This document shows, one piece after another, positions 28,548-48,159 of a stretch of 64,000 nucleotides of DNA. This stretch comes from Dioscorea cayenensis subsp. rotundata (taxonomy: Eukaryota > Streptophyta > Magnoliopsida > Dioscoreales > Dioscoreaceae). The DNA is taken from the NCBI RefSeq assembly GCF_009730915.1, contig NC_052475.1:25171016-25235015 (forward strand), in the 5' to 3' direction. The notes below the pieces were generated by a model. That model saw only the letters and a program-made list of their open reading frames with translations, made no database searches and was not told where the DNA came from. Every line of letters begins with the position of its first letter. The first letter of the stretch is position 1. The position numbers and the translations under genes are program-made.

Positions 28548-31500
28548 ATGCCGAGTTCCAATTGCTACGCGCTTGATAACAGTAGCTACCTTGCTGATTT
28601 TGTATCCTGGTTTTGATTATCCATGCTTGACTGTTTTTCATGAGTTTTTTGAGTGATTGTTGTGTTTTTCCTGAGCTTCCATTTAGACAGATTGGATTGG
28701 TCACCCCTTTGAATATGATGGGCAGGTGATTGCAAATGAGTTTCTTTTTGATGCTGTGATGAAATGTTATGGTTGAGAACTTAGAAAAATGTGTGTTTTT
28801 GTGATAAGAATAGGATGGTGATTTGGTTGTTCGGTTCTGCAAAGATGTTGAGAGCCGATCTCAAACGGTATGGTATTATTTTTTGCCCAATATTATGTTG
28901 TGATTTGATTTTTTTTATTTTTATTTTTTGTTATATACATATATTTATAGTGTTTTTGAGAGCATTAGGTGATCACTGAGTTAGAACAATGCTATATCAA
29001 CCACCTGAAAAGTCATTGGCCTGAGATAACTATGATTTATAAATTGTATCTTTAGTGAATTTTTATGCCCTACAGATAGAGAAAAAGGTTGCAAAGTCAC
29101 AATGTCATAGTTTATGTAGTCACATGGGCATGAATATGGTGAGCCTATAATGTGCCAAAGACTGTATTTTTCAGAATGCTTCTAGAGTTCTAATGGCAGA
29201 AATATGCCTCTGTGAAATAAATTATCAATACCACCTCCATTGACGTTTTCTGTTCCATATCAAGCCCATTCTGGTTCATCTTCCTCAATGCTAATGCAGG
29301 GGTATGTTGATTTTGGTCGTTACTCGACTAACCACTATTTTGTACCTGGTTCAACGCCTGTGAATTTTGTTCAAGTAAGTGCCTACTGTTATTTATTGTA
29401 AACTGTATGAGAATAATTAGAGTTCCTTTTTATTCATCGTAAGAAGCTCTGTCATGTTGCACTTGTATTTTATAAGTTAATCCAAATAATCAGATAGGAT
29501 ATTGTTTGCGCAAGTTATTAGTGTCCTTGCATATTTGGCTCTCTCATCAGTGGAAAGAGACCATTTGAGGCATAGAGTAGCATTGTACAAAATCACCAGC
29601 TTTTTGAATAATATTCTTTCCCATATTATGCTACTGTATGAAATCTTTGCTATCCCATTTTTCTGTGGCATGTGGGGATGCCTCAGGGCTTTTTCAATGG
29701 AGACCTGATGAAATGTGAGGATAGCTTTGATAAAATGGGTCGTACTGCTCAGGTCAGTCTCCAATGGTAAAATATCTCTACATTCTGATAGTCATTACAT
29801 GAGAAACATAGGGCATTAATCTTGTGATCGTTATCTCAGATAAATATAGTATGTGGAAATTGTTTGAGTGGAGCTTGTAAAGGTACGCCAGCTTGTTCTT
29901 CGTGGTACATATTCTTCCATATTCGTTGATATCAGAACTATTTCTGCAATACTTCAAAATTGCCAATCTATGCTAGTGATTGTATCATCTGTGTGTGTGG
30001 TGTGTTTTTGGACCAGTTTTCTTCTCTGTTAATCATCATCTACAATTGGGACGGATGGATGGTGATGTCATATAATTACAATCTGATATCAATTATCAAG
30101 GGATTTTTTTAAGAAAGCATATTTAAATGGCACATTTAGTTTGTGGAATGAATTGCTATGGATCCTTATCCAATTCGTTATACTATTTATGTATATGAAT
30201 TAATGATTGTTGTACTTCCGGATTTGTTTTCTCAGGTGAGCTTGGGTGCATATGCAGTGTAGATTATGACACTTCAAAGTGCAGGTGTTAGTTATACGCT
30301 AAATATTCCCATCAAAACATTACTCTTGGTCTTTCGTGTTCTTCCCTTTTGGGTGTTATCCAATGATATTATTGTTATCCTGCATTAGTTTTGCATTCTT
30401 TCTCTTGTTTGTGTTGAATGCATTTATCTATGAGTAATGTTTTTTTGCATATTCAAGGTGTTCTTCTATTCTTTAAAACTAGGGCTATTATTGAACTTGC
30501 TATCCCTTGTGTCAAGCGCGGACCACGAGTATTTGAGGGTTTCACTGTTGGTTTTCATCCTCGGTCATGGGAAGTTGTGAGGACGCTATGATGCCTTTTA
30601 CTCATTCTTTTAAGCTTCTCCAAATTTTCTAATTGGATTTTGAGTAACTTTGTTATTTGGCTCTAGGTATATAATGGCATGACTCAGTTAGGATATGAAA
30701 AACCTCGTCGTGATTTCAGGTGTGGTAAATTATCTGAGCCCTCTCATTTGTCATTTGCTAAAAGCCTAAGACTATAATATGTTTGGTCTTGTCCCTTTTC
30801 GCAGTTTCCGGACTGAGCAGACCCATCTATCCCTTTATCTGACTGCAAAGTCTACTCTTTCGGTTCTTGTTGGCAAACCAATCCTGAAGGTTCACTTGTT
30901 GGCATAAAGATGCATACAAAAAACTCCAAAAAAAGCATAAATGTGTTCATATTCTTAGCCTTGGACATGTTGATTCTTATTGTCTCCTTTGTGCAGATTA
31001 ACCCTGACAAAGGATTAGAGGTGAAGCTATTAGGTTCAGCAGCAAGTGGCAGTGCACCAACTACGTTGTCCCCCTCAATTCTATTAGTTAATTGGAGATG
31101 TATGTTGATCATTGGATCAGAATTTCATTTTTGTTATTAAATACTTTATATTTCTTTCTCCAATATCATTTTCCATTTTTGTAGGTCTAACCGCACGTGA
31201 TAGTCCATATGAAATTGCCATCTCAATACCAATAGATGGCTATGATCCTGTAGAGTTTACCCTCACAAAATTGTGTGGTTAGTGCTTCATTCTGTTTGTA
31301 AAATGAATCTCGTCCATCTGCAGATTTTCTAATGTTATTTATCATGTCATTAGACATGGTTTAGGATTTAGGCAAAATACAGCCTTTATTATACTATTAT
31401 TCTTCTAAATGTATATAAAAAAAAAAACATAATCTAGTTGGTTTATGATTATATGCCTCTGTTTCTTCAACAAAAAGATATCATAACATTCAACTGATGC

Positions 31501-32203
31501 TAGAGTCATACTTGTCAATTGCTTGCAGATTACGAGCAGGGGGGTGAAAATGATGCTACAAGGGGGTGGGCCACTTTTGGAGTGCTTTCTTGCATGTGTG
31601 TTGTTTTAAACTGATACCAGAGTTTGTTGACAGTATATGAGAGAAAATAGATTGTCAAATATATGCTGCATGCCAATATTTATTGTCTTATAGTTTTATA
31701 TACTTTTCTTTGCAGATTTATAGTCTTATCAACAATATTCTGCTGTGGGGGATTTATCTATAAATCTCGAGTTGAGCGTCAGGTCTGTTTGCTTTGGAGT
31801 TTCAATCATCATTGATTGATTAATATGAGAATTTTTTTCCAGTTGATATGATTGGAGCTCATCAGCCAGATCTATTTTTACATTTCATGCAGAGGGGACT
31901 TGATGCCTTGCCTGGAATGACCATTCTATCAGCCTGTTTGGAAACTGTGAGTGGTTTTTCTTGCTGTTATTAATAAAATGATAGTTTAAATGTCCTTTTG
32001 GGGTTTGCAATATGTTATACCTTTGGAAATTTTTAATGAGTTGAAGGTTTGACAAAGGTTTGTAATAGGTGACTGGACCACGAGGGTACATGTTAGGAGG
32101 CGATCTTGGTCGCAATTTCTCAGGCCAATCATCCTGGGATGATCAACCTGCTTCAACTCAAGAAACACAAAGAACAAGCGAAAGAAAATATGGGTCAATT
32201 TGA
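28548..32203 (+). CDS. Conserved plant type I membrane protein with Cys-rich ectodomain, function unknown
   Basis: I join fifteen exons in frame: 28548-28601, 28687-28725, 28814-28867, 29300-29374, 29687-29752, 29840-29882, 30236-30284, 30483-30576, 30667-30719, 30805-30889, 30997-31099, 31185-31277, 31529-31595, 31716-31782, 31893-31946, with the last at 32069-32203 as a sixteenth. This gives 376 residues. The ectodomain is Cys-rich (NCYAL, RFCKDV, KCED, VCGNCLSGACKG, GCICSVDYDTSKC, IPCVK) and probably disulfide-bonded. One membrane span lies at about residues 281-307 (FGVLSCIFIVLSTIFCC), then a cytoplasmic tail with GPRGYMLGGDLG. The start is uncertain: MPSSNCYALDN lacks a signal peptide, so a further first exon, perhaps joined at the acceptor ending 28509, probably supplies it. 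I recognise it as a conserved plant protein but cannot name it; a receptor or cargo protein of the secretory route is a guess. Confidence 0.75.
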
Positions 32204-34855
<2,652 letters not shown>

Positions 34856-35557
34856 TATATTGAGTTTGTGAATCATGATGAAAAACTTTGGATTATATAT
34901 GTGCATTTTTAAAAAATGGGGTGTAGTGTTTGTTGTTTTGTTTGATGATCATATTGTTGTGTGTTTCTTTGAATTAGTAATAAATACATGTGTTTTTATT
35001 ATTCATGTTCTGTGGTTGGGGTTTATGTACTTTTCTTCATTTTGCAATGGAATAAGATTTATCTGCTTCCGAATAAAAAAATAAATAAAATCTATAGTCT
35101 GAAATGTTCTTGAATTATATTTTTCAAGACGGATGAAATTACACAAAATTTATATTTGTGGATAATTTATTTAGTTTTTAAACTAAATCAGGTGAAAATT
35201 AGCTTGTATATACATGGACTTCATAATTATTCATTTCATTATAAAAATCACGTCTTCTTCTTCCCCCATAAAACACCAATATTAATGTATCTCTGTAGTA
35301 ATTTTTTTCATAAAAAAAAATTTAAAAAGTTCGAAAAAAAATTAGTTGACCACACCGGGTATAAACATTGTTTTCTTAGGCACAATATATATACAATAAA
35401 TATAATTTACAATATATATCAAAAAAAGAAATTAAGATTTAGCCCATGGGCCGCCGAACTACACTAAACAAAACAAAAGGCCAATCTATGCGGATGTCAG
35501 CCGAAACCATCTCACACGTACGATCAAGATCCAACGGCTGATGAAAGAGCCCTCTTT
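34856..35557. other. Peroxidase 3' UTR and MCM4 upstream region
   Basis: AT-rich DNA with no supported coding region. An open frame at 35156-35467 is Phe/Lys/Tyr-rich noise typical of AT-rich sequence. The last 100 bases become GC-richer and lead into the S-phase promoter elements of MCM4. Confidence 0.55.
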
Positions 35558-35569
35558 TTGGCGGGAAAA
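35558..35569 (+). promoter_or_regulatory. E2F site upstream of MCM4
   Basis: The sequence ttggcgggaaaa matches the E2F/DP consensus (TTSSCGSSAA). It lies about 90-100 bases before the MCM4 ATG. E2F control of MCM genes at the G1/S transition is established in plants and animals. Confidence 0.85.
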
Positions 35570-35577
35570 CCAGCTTC

Positions 35578-35586
35578 TTTCCCGCC
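35578..35586 (-). promoter_or_regulatory. Second E2F-like site upstream of MCM4
   Basis: The sequence tttcccgcc is GGCGGGAAA on the minus strand, so it faces the first E2F site with an eight-base gap. Paired inverted E2F sites are typical of strongly S-phase-specific promoters. Confidence 0.8.
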
Positions 35587-35638
35587 ATATTAGCCCTATA
35601 TGCGTCTCTTCTTCTTCTTGATCATCTATCTCCTGCGA

Positions 35639-35647
35639 AAACCCTAA
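35639..35647 (+). promoter_or_regulatory. Telo-box in the MCM4 leader
   Basis: The sequence aaaccctaa lies eleven bases before the ATG. Telo-boxes are known to occur in 5' regions of plant genes active in cycling cells, often with E2F or site II motifs. Confidence 0.65.
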
Positions 35648-35657
35648 CTACTGAACC

Positions 35658-42220
<6,563 letters not shown>

Positions 42221-43705
42221 AAAGGATGAGGAGCTCTGAATACTAAGTCATCCTCTGAATGCCAGGCACCCTCCGGGATAGGAGCTAAAAGCCTGAATTT
42301 TCCTGTTGGCAAATCCATAGTGTATTTACATTGTTAATTTTTCTCTGACCAAATGTGATTGACAGGTATGTAAACAAACAATGGTTTTCAGAAACTACCA
42401 GGTTGATTCTTTAATATAGTTTTCAAGCATTTAACTTGAAGAACACTGTAGTATTGCTTTATCGAAACTTTCCAACTTGATACAAAAAGTACACTCTTGA
42501 AGGACCACATTTTTTTTTGTTCAGTCGATGCCGACAATGTTATGTAGGTAAGGTTTGAGAAAGACATTCTAATTCCACATTTCCACATTGAATTCATGTG
42601 TTTCTGCTAGTAAGTTATCATCAGGGACCTCGTATTTATGTCCTTGTGAGCCTGATGGCTCTGGCATAGCATCTATGTCAATGCATGGCCCCAAGCAGTC
42701 TGAGAAACATTGAAATCCAAGTCTTTTTCTTGATGTTTTTCTTTTAAGTGTGTCCACTATTTTGCTGTTCCTTTGAATAAAGGTTGAAAGTGAAGTGGTA
42801 GCGCTCTTGAATTATTAGCAGTGAATATAATAAACTACTATCACTATTCAGACTTGCAATCTTGATTGAATGATAAAACATAGCCTATAAATTTGACATA
42901 AAGGATGAAAGTGAGCATCATAGATTAAGGAAAAAAAAAAAATGAATCAAAGTGGCCAATTAGATCATTCTTACTTTCTTCGCTCTTTCGTCTTTCTTTT
43001 CAGCAGGATCGTTTCTCAACTATGATGTTATGTTATTCACTTGATGCCTGACTCTTTCCTTTCCTGTCTGTCCAAGTGGGTTTCCAATGGAATACTGTGT
43101 TTAACTGCGACACATTTGCATCAAAAATTCTTTCAATCTTTCATCATATGTTGAACTTTTTCAATATTAAAGTAGACAAATTCTGGTTTTCTTTAGCTAT
43201 ATCATGTCTGTTACATCAAGGTGCATAGCTTCCGCACTACGTTTTTAACTTTGTTGAAAATAAAAAAATCAGAGATCATTTCATCATTCAAGTCCCTCTG
43301 CGTCATTTTTGTCGCTGTGAACACAATGAATTATGCAGATACCACAACTCATGCCAAACAGAAAAAAAAAAACATTCAGATTTTTCCATTTTTCCGAACA
43401 TTGTTTTAGAACAGTGTGGATTTCTACAGTGTGCTGTTATGACAATTAAGTCTACACTCTAATATGATGGTGACTTTGTGATGCATTTCATACATCCTTT
43501 CACTTCACTTCAGTTTATAAAATAAAGCTGCCAGAGAAAATAGAAGATGATGATTTTGATTATGCAGTTTAAACAAACCCATTCACATTCAGAAATATAC
43601 TGTAATTACACACCTCAAATATAGATATGAATCATGTCTCTATGAAGCTCAAAACAATGTAAAATTATATAAAACAGTAAAGAAAGACAAAATATGTGCT
43701 GGATA
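42221..43705. other. Convergent 3' region between MCM4 and the MYB gene
   Basis: Mostly AT-rich intergenic DNA and the 3' UTRs of the two tail-to-tail genes. One small open frame on the minus strand (42569-42757) looks more coding-like and is listed separately. Nothing else is evident. Confidence 0.5.
42569..42757 (-). CDS. Hypothetical 62-residue protein or gene fragment
   Basis: A single open frame starting MDTLKRKTSRKRLGFQCF. The codon use and composition look more like a protein than the neighbouring AT-rich frames: a basic N-terminus, a Cys-rich patch (CFSDCLGPCID), then an acidic, Pro/Gly-containing end (AMPEPSGSQGHKYEVPDDNL). I do not recognise a family. It may be a real small protein, an exon of a gene whose other parts I cannot see, or a relic. 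It overlaps nothing else. Low confidence. Confidence 0.25.
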   Translation of the reverse strand: MDTLKRKTSRKRLGFQCFSDCLGPCIDIDAMPEPSGSQGHKYEVPDDNLLAETHEFNVEMWN

Positions 43706-44885
43706 TTAAAGAAAATCAGCGTCAAATTGTCCTTGAGATAGGTCGAAACACCCGTCGGAAATCTCTTGAGAGCGCGACTGTGATGGGAAGCTATTGTAAT
43801 CCTCTGAGTTCTGCTCCTGCTGTTGTTCTTGCGGCCATGGATAAAGCTCCTTCTTGCCTTGTTGAGCTTGCACTGTTGCATTCACCTCCATCTGGAATAA
43901 TGCTTCCAATTTATTGGTTTCAGAACTCCAGTTCACTGTTTCATTGCATATGACATTGTTCAATTGAGTTCCTAAATTGCAGTTCCAGTTACTACTGTTA
44001 CTTGAGCTTTCTCCGGTACCATAGCTCTCCGAAACATCAAAAACAGTATTATAGTCAAAAAGTCCTGAATCATGAGGCTGAATAAGATCGAATTCGGAGT
44101 TTGCAGCAAATACATTCGGATCAAAAGGTCTGAAATTCTGCTGGAGTTGGTTGTAAAGGTTAATGTTGGTCTCCAATGTATCGATAACCGCCTCGAATTC
44201 ACACATAGGGAATGGATTAAAGACAGGTTTGAAAGAGTTTGTCCTAGAATCCTTTACATCTGGCTTTTGTTCTTGTGGTTCTAGTGGTTCTATCTCAATC
44301 AATGGCTTGTGAGTGCTTGGGTCAATGCCCTTTTGCTTAAGCTTTTTCTTGAGACATGAGTTCCAGTAGTTTTTGATCTCGTTATCAGTCCGTCCCTGGT
44401 AATTGAGCTGCAATCTGAGACCACCTGCAAATGACAACACAAACTCCGATCACTTCATCGAAATATTTCTCACAAAATAAACTAAAGTATCAATATAAAA
44501 TGCATACCTATTGCCTAAAATCTCATGCAATCCAATGATCAAGTCCTCTTCCACTTGTGAAAAGGCTCCTCTTTTAAGGTCTGGCCTCAAGTAATTTATC
44601 CATCTTAATCTGCAACTCTTCCCACATCTTTGCAATCCTGCAACCGTGCATTGAAATGAAAATTCAGTTAAGATTCAAAGTGAATGCAGTAATGCAGATA
44701 CAAAAACACTAAAACAGAAATATATATATATATATATATACATGTAACTTGCCTGCTTGTTTAGGAACAGAGCTCCAGCAACCAATACCATATCTAGTGA
44801 TGTGGTTGAATAGTTTCTCATCTTCTTCAGGTGACCAAAGACCTTTCCTTAACTTCTGCTTAGCACAACATGAATGTCGGCCCAT
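43706..44885 (-). CDS. R2R3-MYB transcription factor, MYB61/MYB50/MYB86 type, with an apparent one-base frame break
   Basis: Three exons on the minus strand with the canonical R2R3-MYB sizes: 44753-44885 (133 bases), 44508-44637 (130 bases) and 43706-44424. The start [20 protein letters not shown] and the linker [20 protein letters not shown] are diagnostic. The stretch [19 protein letters not shown] after R3 points to the MYB61/50/55/86 clade, known for control of lignin, mucilage and stomatal behaviour. R3 begins [11 protein letters not shown], but the expected [10 protein letters not shown] lies one base out of phase: the + strand triplet ccc at 44394-44396 should be cc. As written the protein stops at 100 residues; without the extra base it has 326. 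The C-terminal part is acidic and Gln/Asn-rich. Intron 1 uses a GC donor (cag|gcaagt). Confidence 0.85.
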
Positions 44886-45622
44886 TTTCGATCTTTTTTT
44901 TTTCAGCAGAATTGATGGTTAATTTGTTAGAGTTGAGAGGGAGAGAAAGAACTGGAAATATAAATGGATATTGATTTGAAGGGAGTGGAGGGAGAGATTG
45001 AAATGGTATGCTTATGATTGAAGTCAATATAAGAGTGTGGGAATGAAAGGGAGGGAAGTAGAGGAGCAATTTAGTGGGTTTTAAGCAACTCTTTCAAGTT
45101 TGATATATATATATATATATATATTCTTGCAATTTAATGGATTGGTTTCTAAGATATCTTCAACAATAGGGTGGGAAAAGTTTTTTCAAAATTATAAAAA
45201 ATTAAATAAACTTAATTAATCAAATAAAATTGAAAGGAGTCTAAGAACATATAGCCTTTTATTGGGGTAGTAGGTTGGAGAAATGACACCTAAAGAATAC
45301 AAGCTTAACATTCTTGCTCTCATTAATAATTAATTAATAATATTCTTAATTAACAAAATGTTAGTAAATATTAGTCTTATTCATACATGAAAATGAAATA
45401 ACTTTCTTTCAATTATTATTATTAGTTTTCCCTTTATTTTTAAGCTTTTAACAAACCCAAAGACTAATAATATTTTCACATGTAATTCATCAAAAACAAG
45501 CTTTATTAATACTGGCCTTATTCACAAGGAAAATGAAATTACCTTTATTTTGAAGTTTTTAACAAACCCAAAGACTCTTATTTCATATGTAAGCTGTTAA
45601 AAATATAAGAAATTGATTGTTC
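44886..45622. other. MYB promoter region with an imperfect tandem duplication
   Basis: Upstream of the MYB gene. An AT run at 45102-45123 could supply a TATA element for the minus-strand gene. Between about 45370 and 45592 a segment of roughly 100 bases occurs twice: both copies run from cttattca, through gaaaatgaaat, to ttaacaaacccaaagact and a following catatg/cacatgtaa. The copies differ by several changes, so the duplication is not recent. Confidence 0.5.
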
Positions 45623-45638
45623 ATTAAGTGCATTTATT
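45623..45638 (+). repeat. Target-site duplication, left copy, of the LINE
   Basis: The 16-base string attaagtgcatttatt occurs here and again at 48144-48159. The left copy directly abuts the A-rich tail of the LINE, which is what target-primed insertion produces. The exact inner edge is blurred because the tail is itself made of TTTA units. Confidence 0.65.
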
Positions 45639-48143
45639 TATTTATTTATTTATTTTGAGTAAAGTGGATAAATCATAAATTTATTGAATATAAAAGAAAA
45701 TTACTGGGTAAACTTAGAAAAAAAGAAACAACCACACAAAGAAAACATATAGACTGAAATCCTATCCAGTGGTAAGGGAAACAGAGTACAAAATTAGAAA
45801 AAAGGAGCGACAGATGTAGAAGAAGAGAGAATAAGCTGGACCGGCAAAGGCTACAGTCTGGAGACATAGGCCTGTCCGAACTGCAGGAAGAAGAGGACTA
45901 CTCCCGATCTGTGGTGTGCCTTGAATCGCCAATAAGATTTGTAGGTCTTGTGCTCATGAAGCTGAGAGAGCGCTTGATGCTCTGAGAGGCTTCCAGGGTT
46001 GCCTGATGATGAGACTTTGAAGCTACGGAAAACCAAGAGAGAAGCATATTAGCAGTCTTATAAAATATTGAAAGAATAGGCGAGCGGTTTAGATTAAAAA
46101 TGCGATTGTTCTGTTCCAGCCAAATATTCTAGATAATTGCTTTGGAGCAGAGATCCCACAGGTTCCAATGAGAAGAATTTAGTAAGGGAAGCCATGTGGT
46201 CCAGATATTGGAAACTAAGGATGGAGGAGATTCTATACACAATTGATAAAAAGATGTTCACCGTTTCAGAACTATTATGATAGAGAATGCATGTGTCTGT
46301 AACGTTTGGATTGCTACCTTTTTTGAATACTCTCAAGAGTAAGAATTTTGTTTCCTTGACAAGCCAACAGAATAAAGTGATTTTGTTTGGAGATTGAGTT
46401 TTCCAAAACTGAGAGCAAAGCTGGCTGCAAAGCCCTCCATCTATTAAGAAATTGTAGAAGGACTTAACAGTGAAGGTTCCATTTTTTTCTAGTGACCAAG
46501 TATAAAAATCTTCCTGATCATCAGAGCAATCCGGGATTGTATTCAAGATTGTGGTAAGATCGTCTACTGAAGCTGTTTGGAAAAAGTTCTCTTGAAAGTT
46601 GAGTAAAAGAGTGAATTGTCTTAAAGTTATCGAGGGAGAAGTACAATCCATGAAGAGGGATGGCTAGAGATCTTTGGGGGATTGTCCTTCATACCATCTA
46701 TTAAACCAAAAGGATGTGTTAGCGCCATTTCCAATTGATTTGATGATGCATGTTCGAAATGAAGGTAGGATGGTGTTAATGTTGGTAATAATCGATCTAA
46801 TCAAATTAGAGTCAAGAAAAATCGTTCCAATGACTATCAATTACAATTAATTGATATTTAATCAACAATTGATTAATTATCAAGGATCGATCACATGAAC
46901 ACATGAATATATGTGAAATATCAGGATTACCTCACAGAGATTTCATAAGCGCAAAATCCTCTCGAACTTTTCACCCTTGATCCGGAAGAAGTGATGGCTT
47001 TTGATGGCAATCACAAACTAATTAATTGAGAAACCCTAATCTTATATCACATATTTATAGGGAGTTAATATATTCGGATAAGGTTAGAACATGTAGCGTG
47101 GACCCGTTTGGGATCACTACATCTTTAGCAAATTAGTCCATACTAATTTTATAATCACAATCATGTCCATCAACAAATTGCAATTTAATCCAAAGATTAG
47201 ATATATTCATATGTGAGACCCTAATATAATATTTTACATATTAGTCCTTCTATCAATAAATATTCCATATAAGTGGGATAATTAGACCACCAATAGCACT
47301 GTCGATCTCCACTTATATGTGTGTTTCTTTACACTATTGGACATAAAACAATTTAAGAAAAATGTATAATAATATATATTTCATATATAATAAAATACTT
47401 TCAAAAAATTAACCAGCCGGATTTATCCAACGCATAAGAAACACAATCTAGAATATTCTCTCCTACAATAGGAGTGATAGATCTCATCTTGGATGACTAC
47501 AAACCTTTCATGTATTTATTATATAACCCAATGTGTCCGTATATAGCCTGTAATTAGCATCACGGGTTGACACTATCAAAGTAATATAATTTATACATAA
47601 GATTTAATAAATCCTCAGGTAATAAGGACTTTCTGCAACAGAATAACTCTTTTGTTCTATGACAGTGTTTGGTCTAAGAGTTTTGTATGGTCCAGTTTAA
47701 TATTTGTCAACTACAAATATCCACCACAATGTTACTAAAAGTCTCCACTCTAGTGGCTGAGACATACCACTCTATCACATATAGTAGTACAACATGTGAC
47801 AACCAATAATGAATAAAAAAAAAATCATATTTTATCTAATAGGTTGTGAACTATTTTGGGTTGCAAGGAACATAAATAATCATGTCTCACTTTAATGATC
47901 TCTGTCATTAATTTGAAATTTATACAATGCAAGCCCATAATAATATATCATCAAATATGAATAATACAATACCCATAATTATGCATGTAATAAAATAAAA
48001 TTATTTTATTATCAAATAATAACTAAAATTGGCTTTGTAGGGTATATTAGTTTTTCAGTTAATTCCTACCTAGAAAAAGAATTTTTTTTTTGGTGGGTGC
48101 TGGAATAAGATTGTGGCTTTCTAGTATAGTAGGTGGTTTTCTA
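45639..48143 (-). mobile_element. L1-type LINE remnant, interrupted by a second insertion
   Basis: On the minus strand the DNA encodes the end of a LINE polyprotein. It reads KSIGNGANTSFWFNRW (about 46690-46740), then TWSLEKNGTFTVKSFYNFL and FWKTQSPNKITLFCWL of the zinc-knuckle domain after the reverse transcriptase (zf-RVT), then NIWLEQNNRIFN. It is followed by about 400 bases of 3' end and a TAAA-repeat tail at 45639-45655. The reverse transcriptase and endonuclease parts are absent, so the copy is 5'-truncated, and several in-frame stops (for example just before NIWLEQ, and before the ORF start at 46651) show it is dead. A 16-base target duplication flanks 45639-48143. Positions 46789 to about 48050 belong to another element inserted into it. 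Confidence 0.7.
46789..48050. mobile_element. Possible solo LTR inserted in the LINE
   Basis: This non-coding, very AT-rich stretch splits the LINE remnant. It begins tgttggtaataatcg, and TGTTGG is a common start of plant Copia LTRs. Internally there is a TATA-like tatttataggg near 47050 and regulatory-looking texture, but no coding region. The size, about 1.2 kb, fits an LTR left after recombination. I could not define the right end or a target duplication, so the class is uncertain. Treat as a fossil. Confidence 0.35.
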
Positions 48144-48159
48144 ATTAAGTGCATTTATT
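48144..48159 (+). repeat. Target-site duplication, right copy, of the LINE
   Basis: Second copy of attaagtgcatttatt, marking the 5' side of the minus-strand LINE. Confidence 0.65.

Noticed and set aside
35156-35467. Plus-strand 103-codon frame before MCM4
   Set aside because: Composition (Phe, Lys, Tyr, Ile, His) is that of translated AT-rich intergenic DNA.
43696-43953. Plus-strand frame across the end of the MYB gene
   Set aside because: Antisense shadow of the MYB C-terminal exon; the minus strand carries the conserved protein.
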